A DNA stretch of 64,000 nt. Source: Chloroflexota bacterium (GTDB taxonomy: Bacteria; Chloroflexota; Dehalococcoidia; Bin125). Position numbers and translations under genes: made by a program. The DNA is taken from assembly GCA_026707145.1 (NCBI GenBank), contig JAPOXK010000011.1:285908-349907 (forward strand). The letters are read 5' to 3'. Of the stretch, positions 34,813-43,480 are shown piece by piece; position 1 is the stretch's first letter, and the number at the start of each line of letters is the position of its first letter. The notes under the pieces were generated by a model that was not told the DNA's origin, did no database searches, and worked only from the letters and a program-made list of their open reading frames with translations.

Positions 34813-37646
34813 CAAGCGCCGGCACGCCCCCCACCATCCCTGCCCGCATGACCCGGCGGCTCGCACCGCAGGCAGGCGAGCTGATCGATCGAGACCGCCA
34901 GATCGTCTTTAGCTGGGACGGGGATCGCTATCCCGCCTACCAGGGGGACACGATCATTTCCGCCCTGGCCGCTTGCGGGCAGCGTGTCTTCTCGCGCAGC
35001 TTCAAGTATCACCGCCCGCGTGGCCTGCTGACGGCGAACTTCAACGACCCCGGCTGTCTCGTGCAGGTGGATGGCGAGCCGAATGTGCGCGCCGCGCACC
35101 GGCGCGTCGAACCGGGCATGCACGTGCGGTCCCAAAACGTGTGGCCCTCGCTGCAGCATGATCTCGGGGCGGTCAATCAAGCGATCAGCCGCCTGCTGCC
35201 CGCGGGGTTTTACTACAAGACGTTCATGGCGCCCCGGGCGCTGTGGCCCGTCTACCAGCGGGTATTTCGTCGCTTCGCTCCCGGAGGCAGAGTGCCGCGC
35301 GGCGCGGCGGAGGGCTACTACGACAAACGCTACGCGCATCCCGATGTCCTCGTCGCGGGCGGCGGCCCCGCCGGAATGGCCGCCGCCGCCGCCGCCGCCA
35401 CCGCCGGAGCCCGGGTGTTGCTCGTCGAGGAGGAGTACGAGCTTGGCGGCCACCTCCGCTGGGGGGACGCGGCGCAACTCGCGCGGCTCGCGGAGCTTCG
35501 CACGGCAGTCGCGGCCGCGCCCTCGATCGAGGTCTTAGCGAACGCCGCCGTGATCGGCCGCTACGACGACAACTGGGTGGCCGTGGCGCAGCGTGATCTT
35601 CCCCATGCCCGCGAGCGCCTCATCAAAGCGCGAGCCAGCGTGCTGGTGGTCGCGCCCGGCTTGATCGAGCGTCCCTACGTATTCGCCGGCAATGACAAGC
35701 CCGGCGTGATGCTCTCGACCGCCGTGCGCCGTTTGATCAACCTTTACGCAGTCCGCCCCGGCGAGCGTGCCGTTGTGCTGACGGCGAACGCTGAGGGTGA
35801 CCGGGCGATCGCCGATCTCGAACGCGCGGGCGTCCAGTTGGCTGCGGTCGTGGACGCGCGGCAGGGCGAGGATGTCGTGGCGGCGCGCGGGGGCGGTCTC
35901 CTGCGGGAGGTCGAGCTGGCGGGAGGGCGGGTGGTGGAGGCGGACCTGCTCGTCACGGCCGTGGGATGGACTGCACCCACGGCGCTGCTCAACATGGCGG
36001 GCGTCCGGCCCGCGTACGATCCGCGAGCCGGGCGGTTCTTCCCGCGCGACCTTCCGGACGACCTCTTGGCGGCGGGGGGGATCGCGGGCGACGGAACGCT
36101 CGATCAGATCGTCGATCATGCCCGTGCCGTCGGCAGGGAGGCGGCACGGCGCGCCCGGGCGCGTGGCGGCCGCAGTGCGCCGCCCAACCCTCTTCCCGCG
36201 TTGCCGATCGACACAGCGCTCTCCCTGTTCCGATCGAGCACGCACGGCATCGTGGACTACTCCGAAGACGTCTCTTCTAAAGATGTGGTCGGCGCCGTGC
36301 GCGAGGGCTTTGATTCCATCGAGCTGGCCAAGCGCTTCACGACCGCGACGATGGGACCGGCGCAGGGCAAGCTGGAGCTTGTCAACACCGTGGCGGTGCA
36401 CGCCGAGGCGACCGGGCGCGACATCGCCGGGACGGGCACGACGACCTGGCGTCCGCCGTATGCTCCCGTGTCGCTGGGGGCGCTCGCGGGGCGCAGCTTC
36501 CAGCCGGTCGCCTATTCATCCCTGCAGCCCTGGCATGCACGGCAGGGCGCGAAGCCGCTCGTGGCGGGACAGTGGATCCGGCCCGACCACTACGGCGACC
36601 CGGCGGCCGAGGTACGGAACGTTCGGGAGAACGTCGGCATCATCGATGTGACGCCGCTGGGAAAGTTCGAACTGCAGGGACCGGATGTCGCCCGCCTGCT
36701 GAACTATCTCTACGTCAACAAATGGATGAAGCTGGCGGTGGGCTCCGTGCGCTACGGCGTCATGTGTGGGCGGGACGGCGTCGTCTTGGACGACGGCGTC
36801 ACCGGCCGTCTCGCCGACGACCGCTACATCATGACGACGACCTCCTCGGGTCCCGAGACCGTGTGGCGCTGGATCGAGAACGTCCTCCAAACCGAGCATC
36901 CGCAGTGGCGGATCCACGTCACGCCCCGGACGAGCGCCCTGGCGAGCATCAACGTGGCCGGGCCGAAAGCGCGGACGCTGCTGCAGCGGCTTGTCGAGGG
37001 GATCGACCTGGATCCGGAGGCCTTTCCTTACATGCGCGTGCGCAGCGGCGCCGTTGCCGGCATTCCGGGCTGCTTCATGTGGCGCATCGGCTTCACGGGC
37101 GAGCTGAGCTACGAGATTCACGCTCCCGCCGCCTACGGCCTCCAGCTCTGGGAAACGCTGCTTGCTACGGGTGCGGATCTGGGCGTGGCGCCCTTTGGCA
37201 TCGAAGCCCAGCGCATCATGCGCTTGGAGAAGGGGCACTTCATCGTCGGGCAGGATACGGACGGCCTCACGCAGGCCTACGCCGCCGGCGTCGGCGCCTT
37301 GGTGAAGCTGGATAAGGAGGATTTCGTCGGAAAACCGGAGCTCGTCTGGGCCGCGCAACGCGGCGACCAGCAGATACTCGTCGGGCTGCAGCCCGCCGAC
37401 GGATCGATCGTGCCGGACGAGGGCTGTCAGCTCGTTGAGGGCGAGCGGGCGATCGTGGGGCGGATCACGTCGAGCCGCCTGTCGCCGACGCTGGGGCGAT
37501 CGATCTGTCTCGGCTTTGTCGAGCCCCGGCTGGCCGCTGCGGGCACGATGGTGGAGGTACGGCTCGTCGACGGCCGGCGCCTGCCCGTGCGCGTCATGGA
37601 GCATCACGCGCACTACGATCCCGAGGGGCTGCGGCTTCGTGTCTGA
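34809..37646 (+). CDS. mgdC: N-methylglutamate dehydrogenase subunit C / sarcosine oxidase alpha-like
   Basis: Large subunit of 945 aa, SoxA type. An N-terminal ferredoxin-like domain (residues 15-110, FKYHRPRGLLTANFNDP) is followed by an NAD(P)-binding oxidoreductase (VLVAGGGPAGMAAAA near 180). Then come a small zinc/SoxA-A3-like segment with CTERMINAL features, and from about residue 570 an aminomethyltransferase (GcvT-like) folate domain with IDVTPLGKFELQGPDVARLL near 615, IPGCFMWRIGFTGELSYEIHAP and GLEAQRIMRLEKGHFIVG-like folate-binding stretches. The folate domain should capture the methyl-derived carbon on tetrahydrofolate. ATG overlaps mgdB by 4 nt. Confidence 0.88.
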   Translation: MTSAGTPPTIPARMTRRLAPQAGELIDRDRQIVFSWDGDRYPAYQGDTIISALAACGQRVFSRSFKYHRPRGLLTANFNDPGCLVQVDGEPNVRAAHRRVEPGMHVRSQNVWPSLQHDLGAVNQAISRLLPAGFYYKTFMAPRALWPVYQRVFRRFAPGGRVPRGAAEGYYDKRYAHPDVLVAGGGPAGMAAAAAAATAGARVLLVEEEYELGGHLRWGDAAQLARLAELRTAVAAAPSIEVLANAAVIGRYDDNWVAVAQRDLPHARERLIKARASVLVVAPGLIERPYVFAGNDKPGVMLSTAVRRLINLYAVRPGERAVVLTANAEGDRAIADLERAGVQLAAVVDARQGEDVVAARGGGLLREVELAGGRVVEADLLVTAVGWTAPTALLNMAGVRPAYDPRAGRFFPRDLPDDLLAAGGIAGDGTLDQIVDHARAVGREAARRARARGGRSAPPNPLPALPIDTALSLFRSSTHGIVDYSEDVSSKDVVGAVREGFDSIELAKRFTTATMGPAQGKLELVNTVAVHAEATGRDIAGTGTTTWRPPYAPVSLGALAGRSFQPVAYSSLQPWHARQGAKPLVAGQWIRPDHYGDPAAEVRNVRENVGIIDVTPLGKFELQGPDVARLLNYLYVNKWMKLAVGSVRYGVMCGRDGVVLDDGVTGRLADDRYIMTTTSSGPETVWRWIENVLQTEHPQWRIHVTPRTSALASINVAGPKARTLLQRLVEGIDLDPEAFPYMRVRSGAVAGIPGCFMWRIGFTGELSYEIHAPAAYGLQLWETLLATGADLGVAPFGIEAQRIMRLEKGHFIVGQDTDGLTQAYAAGVGALVKLDKEDFVGKPELVWAAQRGDQQILVGLQPADGSIVPDEGCQLVEGERAIVGRITSSRLSPTLGRSICLGFVEPRLAAAGTMVEVRLVDGRRLPVRVMEHHAHYDPEGLRLRV

Positions 37647-38289
37647 GGACGGCGCTTCAGTGGCTCGGCTGCTCGCGCGCAGCCCCATCACGCCGCCCCC
37701 GCCGCTGGTCGTCGCGGAGGGCTGGGAGGTGAGCGGGCGCCGCAGCGGCGCCGCGCTGCGGCTCAGCGACTGCACGCCGCTGGCCAAGCTGTTGGTCCGG
37801 GGGGACGAACAAGGGCGGTTCCGCGCGCGTTTCGGCATCGGCGTCGGCGCGGCGCGGCTGCTCAGTCCGGATCTGCTCGTGATCGGTTGGGGACCTGGAG
37901 AGTGGACGCTCCTGGGACCGCCCGGCGCGGAGGAGCGGCTGGCGTCGGTCGCGGCGCTCGATCGAGACGACGGTGGCGGCGAGTTTTTGAGTGCGACGGA
38001 GGTCACGCACGGTCACGCGCTGATGCGGCTGGCCGGGACCGCCGCCGCCGCGCTGCTTGCCAAGATCTGTGCGATCGACCTTGGCGATGACGTCACGCCC
38101 AACGGCGCGGCCTTCCGCAGCTCGGTCGCCAAGCTGGTGACCGAGGTCGTCCGGCACGACCGCGACGGCGAGCCCGCCTATTGGCTCCAGTGCGACCGCG
38201 CCTTCGGCCAGTACCTGTTCGATGCGGTGCTTGATGCGGGGGCGGAGTTCGGCATTGAGGTCGATGGTTTCCGCCCGCCCTGGATCTGA
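37639..38289 (+). CDS. mgdD: N-methylglutamate dehydrogenase subunit D / sarcosine oxidase gamma-like
   Basis: Protein of 216 aa of the SoxG type, a shortened GcvT-like fold that pairs with the alpha subunit. Visible segments are SDCTPLAKLLVRGD near residue 38, ICAIDLGDDVTPNGAAFRSSVAKL near 140 and a late CDRAFGQYLFDAVLDAG. The GTG at 37639 overlaps the mgdC stop by 8 nt; an upstream in-frame ATG lies inside mgdC and is less likely. The stop is 8 nt before ureF, so the urease genes follow in what looks like the same transcript. Confidence 0.82.
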   Translation: MSEDGASVARLLARSPITPPPPLVVAEGWEVSGRRSGAALRLSDCTPLAKLLVRGDEQGRFRARFGIGVGAARLLSPDLLVIGWGPGEWTLLGPPGAEERLASVAALDRDDGGGEFLSATEVTHGHALMRLAGTAAAALLAKICAIDLGDDVTPNGAAFRSSVAKLVTEVVRHDRDGEPAYWLQCDRAFGQYLFDAVLDAGAEFGIEVDGFRPPWI

Positions 38290-38297
38290 GTTCGACC

Positions 38298-38966
38298 GTG
38301 GCGTTACTGACAGCGCTGCAGCATGGGGACAGCTTTTTCCCGAGTGGAGGAGTGGCCTTCTCCCAGGGGGTGGAGACGCTGCACGGGGAGGGCCGCCTGC
38401 CTGACGGCGAGGAGGTTGGGCGGCTCCTGCGGGAGCAGGTGCTCGGCCGCTGGGCGGAATGCGACCGGGCGGTCATCACCGCCGCGCATCGCGCCGGCGA
38501 CGACCTGGAGGCTGTTACGGCTGCCGATCGCGCGCTGGAGGCGGCGACGCTCCCGCGGGAGCTGCGAGAGGGCTCACGCCGGGCAGGAGCGGCGTTTTTG
38601 GGGGTCCACTGCCAACTGGAGACGCGCAATGCCCAGGCCTACCAAGAGCGGGTCGGCCGCCGTACGGCTCCGGGGCATTTGGCCGCTTGCCAGGGGCTGC
38701 TCTGGCGCGGCGCCGGGCTCAGTGAAGCCGAGGCCGCCGCCGTTGCCGCTCACGCCCTGTGCGTGGGGGTGCTGGGCGCGGCCATCCGGCTGGGGGCGAT
38801 CGGCGCGGTCGGGGGGCAGCGCTTGCTCACGGCGATACAACCGGCGCTCGCGGAGATGCTTGCGCAGCCCCCGCCCCCGATCGAGGCGCTCGCTAGCTAT
38901 GCTCCAGTCGTCGAACTGGCTGTCCTGCGCCATGAGCAGCTCGACAGCCGCTTGTTCGCGAACTGA
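38298..38966 (+). CDS. ureF: Urease accessory protein UreF
   Basis: Helical accessory protein of 222 aa. The N-terminal [26 protein letters not shown] is the family hallmark (HxDSxFPxGGxxxSxGxE), and [17 protein letters not shown] near residue 115 fits the central helix. It works in the UreDFG complex that delivers nickel and CO2 to the urease active site. GTG start, 8 nt after mgdD. It is unusual for ureF to open the operon, ahead of the structural genes. Confidence 0.9.
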   Translation: MALLTALQHGDSFFPSGGVAFSQGVETLHGEGRLPDGEEVGRLLREQVLGRWAECDRAVITAAHRAGDDLEAVTAADRALEAATLPRELREGSRRAGAAFLGVHCQLETRNAQAYQERVGRRTAPGHLAACQGLLWRGAGLSEAEAAAVAAHALCVGVLGAAIRLGAIGAVGGQRLLTAIQPALAEMLAQPPPPIEALASYAPVVELAVLRHEQLDSRLFAN

Positions 38967-38992
38967 CGCGAAAAGAGGAGGAAGGGGAAGCG

Positions 38993-39688
38993 ATGCTGCT
39001 GACGCCGACGGAAACCGAACGCCTCCTGATCTTCAGCGCGGCCGAGTTGGCGCGCAAACGCCGAGCGCGCGGGCTCAAGCTGAACCATCCGGAGGCCGTT
39101 GCGCTCATCTCGGACGAGATCTTGGAGCGTGCCCGCGACGGACATTCCGTCGCGGAGCTGATCACCGCGGGGACCACGATCCTCACCACCGACGACGTGC
39201 TGCCCGGCGTCGCCGCGATGACGCCCATGATCCAGGTCGAGGCGACCTTCCCGGACGGCACCAAGCTGGTCACGCTGCACGATCCGATCCGGCCCGGCCA
39301 AGAGCCCCAGGCCACAGCGGTCGTTCCCGGCGAGATCATCCCCGCGGCGGGAGAGGTCCAGCTCAACGCGGGGCGGCGCAGCGCTACCGTGCGCGTCTTC
39401 AACCGGGGCGACCGGCCGGTGCAGGTCGGCAGCCACTACCATTTCTTCGAAGTCAACCGCGCCCTGGAGTTCGATCGCCCGGCGGCGTTCGGCATGCACC
39501 TCGACATCCCCGCCGGCACGGCGCAGCGCTTCGAGCCCGGCGAGAGCAAGGAAGTCCCGCTGGTGGAGTTCGGGGGCAGCGGCGAGCTCTTCGGCCTGAA
39601 CAGCCTGACGGACGGCGATCGCACGCAACCGCAAGTCGAAGCGGCCGCCCTGCGCCGCGCCGCCGAGCGCGGCTTTGGGGGAGCGTGA
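38993..39688 (+). CDS. ureAB: Urease gamma-beta fusion subunit (UreAB)
   Basis: Protein of 231 aa with the gamma subunit (residues 1-100, [23 protein letters not shown] ... [19 protein letters not shown]) joined to the beta subunit (about 118-215, [21 protein letters not shown] ... [17 protein letters not shown]). A fused gamma-beta chain occurs in several lineages, including some actinobacteria. GAGGAGGAAGG upstream is the strongest ribosome-binding site in the operon, consistent with high expression of structural subunits. UreC starts 3 nt later. Confidence 0.95.
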   Translation: MLLTPTETERLLIFSAAELARKRRARGLKLNHPEAVALISDEILERARDGHSVAELITAGTTILTTDDVLPGVAAMTPMIQVEATFPDGTKLVTLHDPIRPGQEPQATAVVPGEIIPAAGEVQLNAGRRSATVRVFNRGDRPVQVGSHYHFFEVNRALEFDRPAAFGMHLDIPAGTAQRFEPGESKEVPLVEFGGSGELFGLNSLTDGDRTQPQVEAAALRRAAERGFGGA

Positions 39689-39691
39689 GCG

Positions 39692-41404
39692 ATGGCGACG
39701 ATCTCCCGCTCCCGCTACGCCACGCTCTACGGTCCCACCACCGGTGACGCCGTCCGCCTGGGCGACACCTCGCTCCTGGCGGAGGTGGAGCGCGACCATG
39801 CCTTTCCCGGAGACGAGGGGCTTCACGGCGGCGGCAAGACGTTACGGGACGGTCTCGGCCTCGTGCCGGGCCTTGCCAGCGCCGACGGATCCCTCGACAT
39901 GCTCGTCAGCAACGTGGTGGTGATCGACCCCATCCTGGGCGTGGTCAAGGGCGACATCGGCATCAAGAACGGCCGCATCGTCGGCATCGGCAAGGCGGGC
40001 AATCCCGCCACCATGGACAACGTCGACCCGCGGCTGCTGTGCGGCGCCGCGACCACCGTGCGCGACGGGGAAGGGCTGATCGCGACTCCCGGCGCCATCG
40101 ATTGCCACGTGCACTTCGACAGCGCCCAGCTCGTCGCGCACGCGATCAGCAGCGGCGTCACCACCATGCTGGGCGGCTCCTTGGGGCCGATCACGGTCGG
40201 GATCGATTGCGGCGGCGCCTGGAACGTCGCCCGCATGCTGCAGGCGGCCGAGGCCTGGCCGATGAACTTCGGCTTCCTGGGCCGAGGCAACTCCTCCAAG
40301 CCGCGATCGCTCGTCGACCAGATAGAGGCGGGCTGCCTCGGGCTGAAGATCCACGAGGACTGGGGCGCCATGCCGGCGGTGATCGACTGCTGCCTCTCCG
40401 TCGCGGACGAGATGGACTTCCAGGTGCAGCTGCACACGGACACGCTCAACGAGAGCGGCTTCCTGGAGGACACGCTCGCCGCCATCAAGGGCCGGACGAT
40501 CCACATGTACCACGCGGAAGGGGCCGGCGGCGGCCACGCGCCCGACATCATCCGCGTCGCGGGCGAGCCGAACTGCCTCCCTTCGTCGACGAACCCGACG
40601 AATCCCTACACGGTCAACACCTTCGACGAGCACCTCGACATGACCATGGTCTGCCACCACCTCAACCCGTCCGTGCCGGAGGACGTCGCCTTCGCCGAGA
40701 GCCGCATCCGCGCGGAGACGATCGCCGCCGAGGACGTCCTGCACGACATCGGCGCGATCTCGATGCTCGGCTCGGACAGCCAGGGGATGGGCCGCATCGC
40801 CGAGGTGATCTGCCGCACCTGGCAGCTGGCGAGCAAGATGCGCGACCAGCGCGGCCGGCTGACCGAGGAGCGCGTCGCCCGCGGCGACAACGAGCGCATC
40901 AAGCGCTACATCGCCAAGTACACCATCAACCCGGCGCGGGCCTTCGGCATCGATCACGAGATCGGCTCGCTGGAGGACGGCAAGCTGGCGGACGTCGTGC
41001 TCTGGCGCCCCGCCTTCTTCGGGATCAAGCCGGAGCTGGTGATCAAGGGCGGCTTCATCGCTTGGGCGGCGATGGGCGACAGCGCCGCCTCGCTGATGAC
41101 CTGCGAGCCGGTGACGATGCGGCCCCAGTGGGGCGCCTTCGGGCGGGCCAAGGAGGCGCTCAGCGTCAGCTTCGTCTCGCAAGCCGCGCTCGACGCCGGC
41201 TTGGGCGGGACGCTGGGCCTCGAGAAGCGGCTGGTGGGCGCGCGCGGCACGCGGAGCCTGAGCAAGCGCGACATGCTGCACAACGCCGCCTGCCCCGAGA
41301 TGCGCGTGGACCCCGAGACCTTCCGCGTCTACGTCGACGGGGAGCTGGCGACCTGCGCGCCCGCGTCGGAGTTGCCGTTGACGCAGCGCTACCTGCTGCG
41401 ATGA
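39692..41404 (+). CDS. ureC: Urease alpha subunit UreC
   Basis: Catalytic subunit of 570 aa hydrolysing urea to ammonia and carbamate. All nickel-site residues are in place: His139 and His141 (CHVHFDS), carbamylated Lys219 (GLKIHEDWG), His248 (LHTDTLNE), His274 ([14 protein letters not shown]), and Asp362 (GSDSQGMG). The flap cysteine and histidine are Cys321-His322 (VCHHLN). Length and order are normal, so the enzyme should be active. Its stop overlaps the ureG start (ATGA). Confidence 0.97.
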   Translation: MATISRSRYATLYGPTTGDAVRLGDTSLLAEVERDHAFPGDEGLHGGGKTLRDGLGLVPGLASADGSLDMLVSNVVVIDPILGVVKGDIGIKNGRIVGIGKAGNPATMDNVDPRLLCGAATTVRDGEGLIATPGAIDCHVHFDSAQLVAHAISSGVTTMLGGSLGPITVGIDCGGAWNVARMLQAAEAWPMNFGFLGRGNSSKPRSLVDQIEAGCLGLKIHEDWGAMPAVIDCCLSVADEMDFQVQLHTDTLNESGFLEDTLAAIKGRTIHMYHAEGAGGGHAPDIIRVAGEPNCLPSSTNPTNPYTVNTFDEHLDMTMVCHHLNPSVPEDVAFAESRIRAETIAAEDVLHDIGAISMLGSDSQGMGRIAEVICRTWQLASKMRDQRGRLTEERVARGDNERIKRYIAKYTINPARAFGIDHEIGSLEDGKLADVVLWRPAFFGIKPELVIKGGFIAWAAMGDSAASLMTCEPVTMRPQWGAFGRAKEALSVSFVSQAALDAGLGGTLGLEKRLVGARGTRSLSKRDMLHNAACPEMRVDPETFRVYVDGELATCAPASELPLTQRYLLR

Positions 41405-42036
41405 CGGATCGCGCGGCCCGCCCCCTGCGCCTGGGAATCGGCGGCCCCGTCGGCTCCGGCAAGACGGCCCTGATCGAGGCGCTGGTTCCGCGCTTGCAGG
41501 AGCGCGGCTGGGAGATCGCCATCATCACCAACGACCTGCTCACGCAGGAGGACGCCGAGCGCCTGCGCGGGCGCGGCTTCATCGACCCGGCGCGCGTGCT
41601 GGGCGTGGAGACCGGCGCCTGCCCGCACACGGCGATCCGCGAGGACCCCTCGCTCAACAACGAGGCGCTGCGGCGGCTGGAACGCGCCTGCCCCCGCCTG
41701 GACCTGGTCGTGATCGAGAGCGGGGGCGACAACCTCGCCTCCACCTTCTCCTCCGAGCTCGTCGACGCCTGGCTCTTCGTCATCGACGTCGGCGCCGGCG
41801 ACGACATCCCTCGCAAGCGCGGCCCCGGCATCCTCCAGTGCGACCTGCTCGTGGTCAACAAGATCGACATCGCGCCCTACGTGCGCGCCGACCTCGATCG
41901 AATGCGGCGGGATCTGGCCCGCGCGCGGGCGGGACGCCCCGTCGCCTATACCAACTGCCTGACCGGCGAGGGCTTGGAGGGCGTGCTGGCGCAGATCGAA
42001 GCGGCGCGCGGGCGAGCGCTGGCGGCGGCGCGGTGA
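41401..42036 (+). CDS. ureG: Urease accessory GTPase UreG
   Basis: SIMIBI-class GTPase of 211 aa. P-loop [15 protein letters not shown] is at residues 12-26, the metal-binding CPH motif in [13 protein letters not shown] near residue 78, the [12 protein letters not shown] motif near 106, and the guanine-specificity NKID near 153. It supplies GTP-dependent nickel delivery to UreC. Start overlaps ureC; stop overlaps ureD (GTGA). UreG lacks a histidine-rich tail, and no ureE is present, so the nickel donor is not obvious. Confidence 0.96.
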   Translation: MTDRAARPLRLGIGGPVGSGKTALIEALVPRLQERGWEIAIITNDLLTQEDAERLRGRGFIDPARVLGVETGACPHTAIREDPSLNNEALRRLERACPRLDLVVIESGGDNLASTFSSELVDAWLFVIDVGAGDDIPRKRGPGILQCDLLVVNKIDIAPYVRADLDRMRRDLARARAGRPVAYTNCLTGEGLEGVLAQIEAARGRALAAAR

Positions 42037-42887
42037 CGGTGGCAGGAGCGGCGCTCGGCCGGCCGCCTCCGGCCCCCGCGGATGCCGGCTTGGAGGCGCG
42101 CGCGGAGCTTCGCTTCGAGCGGGACGCGGACGGGCGCACGACGCTCGTGCACCAGTACTGCGAGTACCCGCACCACGTCGTGAAGCCGCTCTACCTCGAT
42201 CCCGAGCGCCCCGATCTGCCCACGCTCTGCCTGCAATCGGTGTCGGGCGGGCTCTTCGCCGGCGACCGGCTCTCCCTGTACGTGGAGATCGGCGAGGCCG
42301 CCCGCGTCCGGCTCGTCACGCAGGCCGCCACCAAGATCCATCGCAGCGACGGGGATCTGGCGGCCACCCGCGTCGATCTGCGGGTCGCTGCCTCCGGATG
42401 CGTGGAGTACGCCGCCGACCCCCTGATCCTGTTCCCGGACGCCCGCGCGGCCTCGTCCACCCGGGTCCGGCTTGCGCCGGGCGCGCGGGCGGTGGTGCGG
42501 GAGGCCTTCCTTCATCACGCGCCCGAGGACGCCGCTCCCGGACTCTTCCGGCTCTTCGAGAGCGAGCTGATCGTGAGCGACGCGGACGGCGAGCAGCGGG
42601 CCGTCGATCGCCAGCGCATCGCCGATCCCCAGCGCCGCCCCGAGCTGCGCGAAACCCTGCGCCGCTTCCCCGCCCAGGGCGCCGTCTACGCCCTCGGCGC
42701 GCCGTTTGACGGCGGGTTCGTCGGCGATCTGCGCGCGGCCGTCGCCCCGCTGGACGCCTGGGCCGGCGCCTCCCTGCTCCCCAACGGCTGCGGTGCCTAC
42801 CTCCGCGTCCTCGCCCCCGACGGTCACGCCCTGCGCACGGCCCTGGACGCCGCCGCCGAGGCGGCTTTCCAGCGCGGGGTGAAATAG
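42033..42887 (+). CDS. ureD: Urease accessory protein UreD
   Basis: Protein of 284 aa (family 260-300). [21 protein letters not shown] near residue 43, [10 protein letters not shown] near 67, [12 protein letters not shown] near 90 and [10 protein letters not shown] near 126 are the conserved UreD segments. It binds the urease apoprotein together with UreF and UreG. The GTG at 42033 overlaps ureG by 4 nt. Last intact gene of the operon; a decayed second copy of its 3' part lies at 43.35-43.47 kb. Confidence 0.92.
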   Translation: MTVAGAALGRPPPAPADAGLEARAELRFERDADGRTTLVHQYCEYPHHVVKPLYLDPERPDLPTLCLQSVSGGLFAGDRLSLYVEIGEAARVRLVTQAATKIHRSDGDLAATRVDLRVAASGCVEYAADPLILFPDARAASSTRVRLAPGARAVVREAFLHHAPEDAAPGLFRLFESELIVSDADGEQRAVDRQRIADPQRRPELRETLRRFPAQGAVYALGAPFDGGFVGDLRAAVAPLDAWAGASLLPNGCGAYLRVLAPDGHALRTALDAAAEAAFQRGVK

Positions 42888-43345
42888 GGCGCGCAATCGA
42901 GCGCGGCCGTGAGATGAGCGTTGCGAAAGGGGCTGTAGGCTCGGCTTTTACCCAGGGACTCGCCTCAGGGAATCCCTCTCCGAAACGGGCATCGCCCGCC
43001 CCCTCCGCGGATCGATCGCCAAACCTGCACGACGCGCCACGCGAGAATGGGCAGCGTGACAACGCAGAGGATCGCCGCCGCGAGCCCGCGCGTCCGGCCG
43101 GCAATGCCGTCGCGGCCCCTCTTTAGCATCGGCGTCGCCTCTCTCTGCTGTAGACGGAGATCATCATCTGTCCCCGGACGCAGGTCCCATGAGGATGGTA
43201 TCGATCACGAGGAGGTCAGGGGAAGCCGTCGCTCTCGCCACTTCGGCAGCCGCGAAGAGGGGTAGCGGCCACAGACGGCGTGGGAGAGGCTCGCCTTGAC
43301 GCGTGGACGCTGTACCAGAGAATTTTTTCTGGTGCGAGGAGCCTT
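42888..43345. other. Intergenic stretch after the urease operon
   Basis: About 458 nt with no gene I can support. The last 60 nt (from about 43280) could encode GEARLDAWTLYQRIFSGARSLRIAD in frame with the start of the ureD-like remnant and may be its decayed upstream part. No long T-rich hairpin was found after ureD. Confidence 0.4.
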
Positions 43346-43465
43346 CGCATCGCCGATGCCCGAACAACGGCCCGAGCTGCGAGAGCTGCTGAGCCGCTTC
43401 CTCGCCCGCGCCGGCCATGCGCTGCGGACGGCGCATGGCCGCCGCCGTGGCCTTCCAGCGCGCCA
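43346..43465 (+). pseudogene. Decayed second copy of ureD (3' part)
   Basis: This stretch aligns with two parts of the intact ureD. CGCATCGCCGAT then GGCCCGAGCTGCG match the ureD segment around 42616-42656 (protein [13 protein letters not shown]), but the copy has one extra base. After about 50 nt it jumps to a match with the end of ureD: GHALRTA followed, after another frame change, by MAAAVAFQRAT against [13 protein letters not shown]. So it carries two frameshifts and an internal deletion of roughly 130 nt. It is non-functional and ends beside the opposing hydantoinase B gene. Confidence 0.65.
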
Positions 43466-43480
43466 CTCGCGGCACCTGCT

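Noticed and set aside
40039-42036. 665-codon plus-strand open frame covering ureC and ureG
   Set aside because: Only the last 211 codons are ureG, starting at the ATGA overlap; the first part is an out-of-frame Arg/Ala-rich shadow of ureC.
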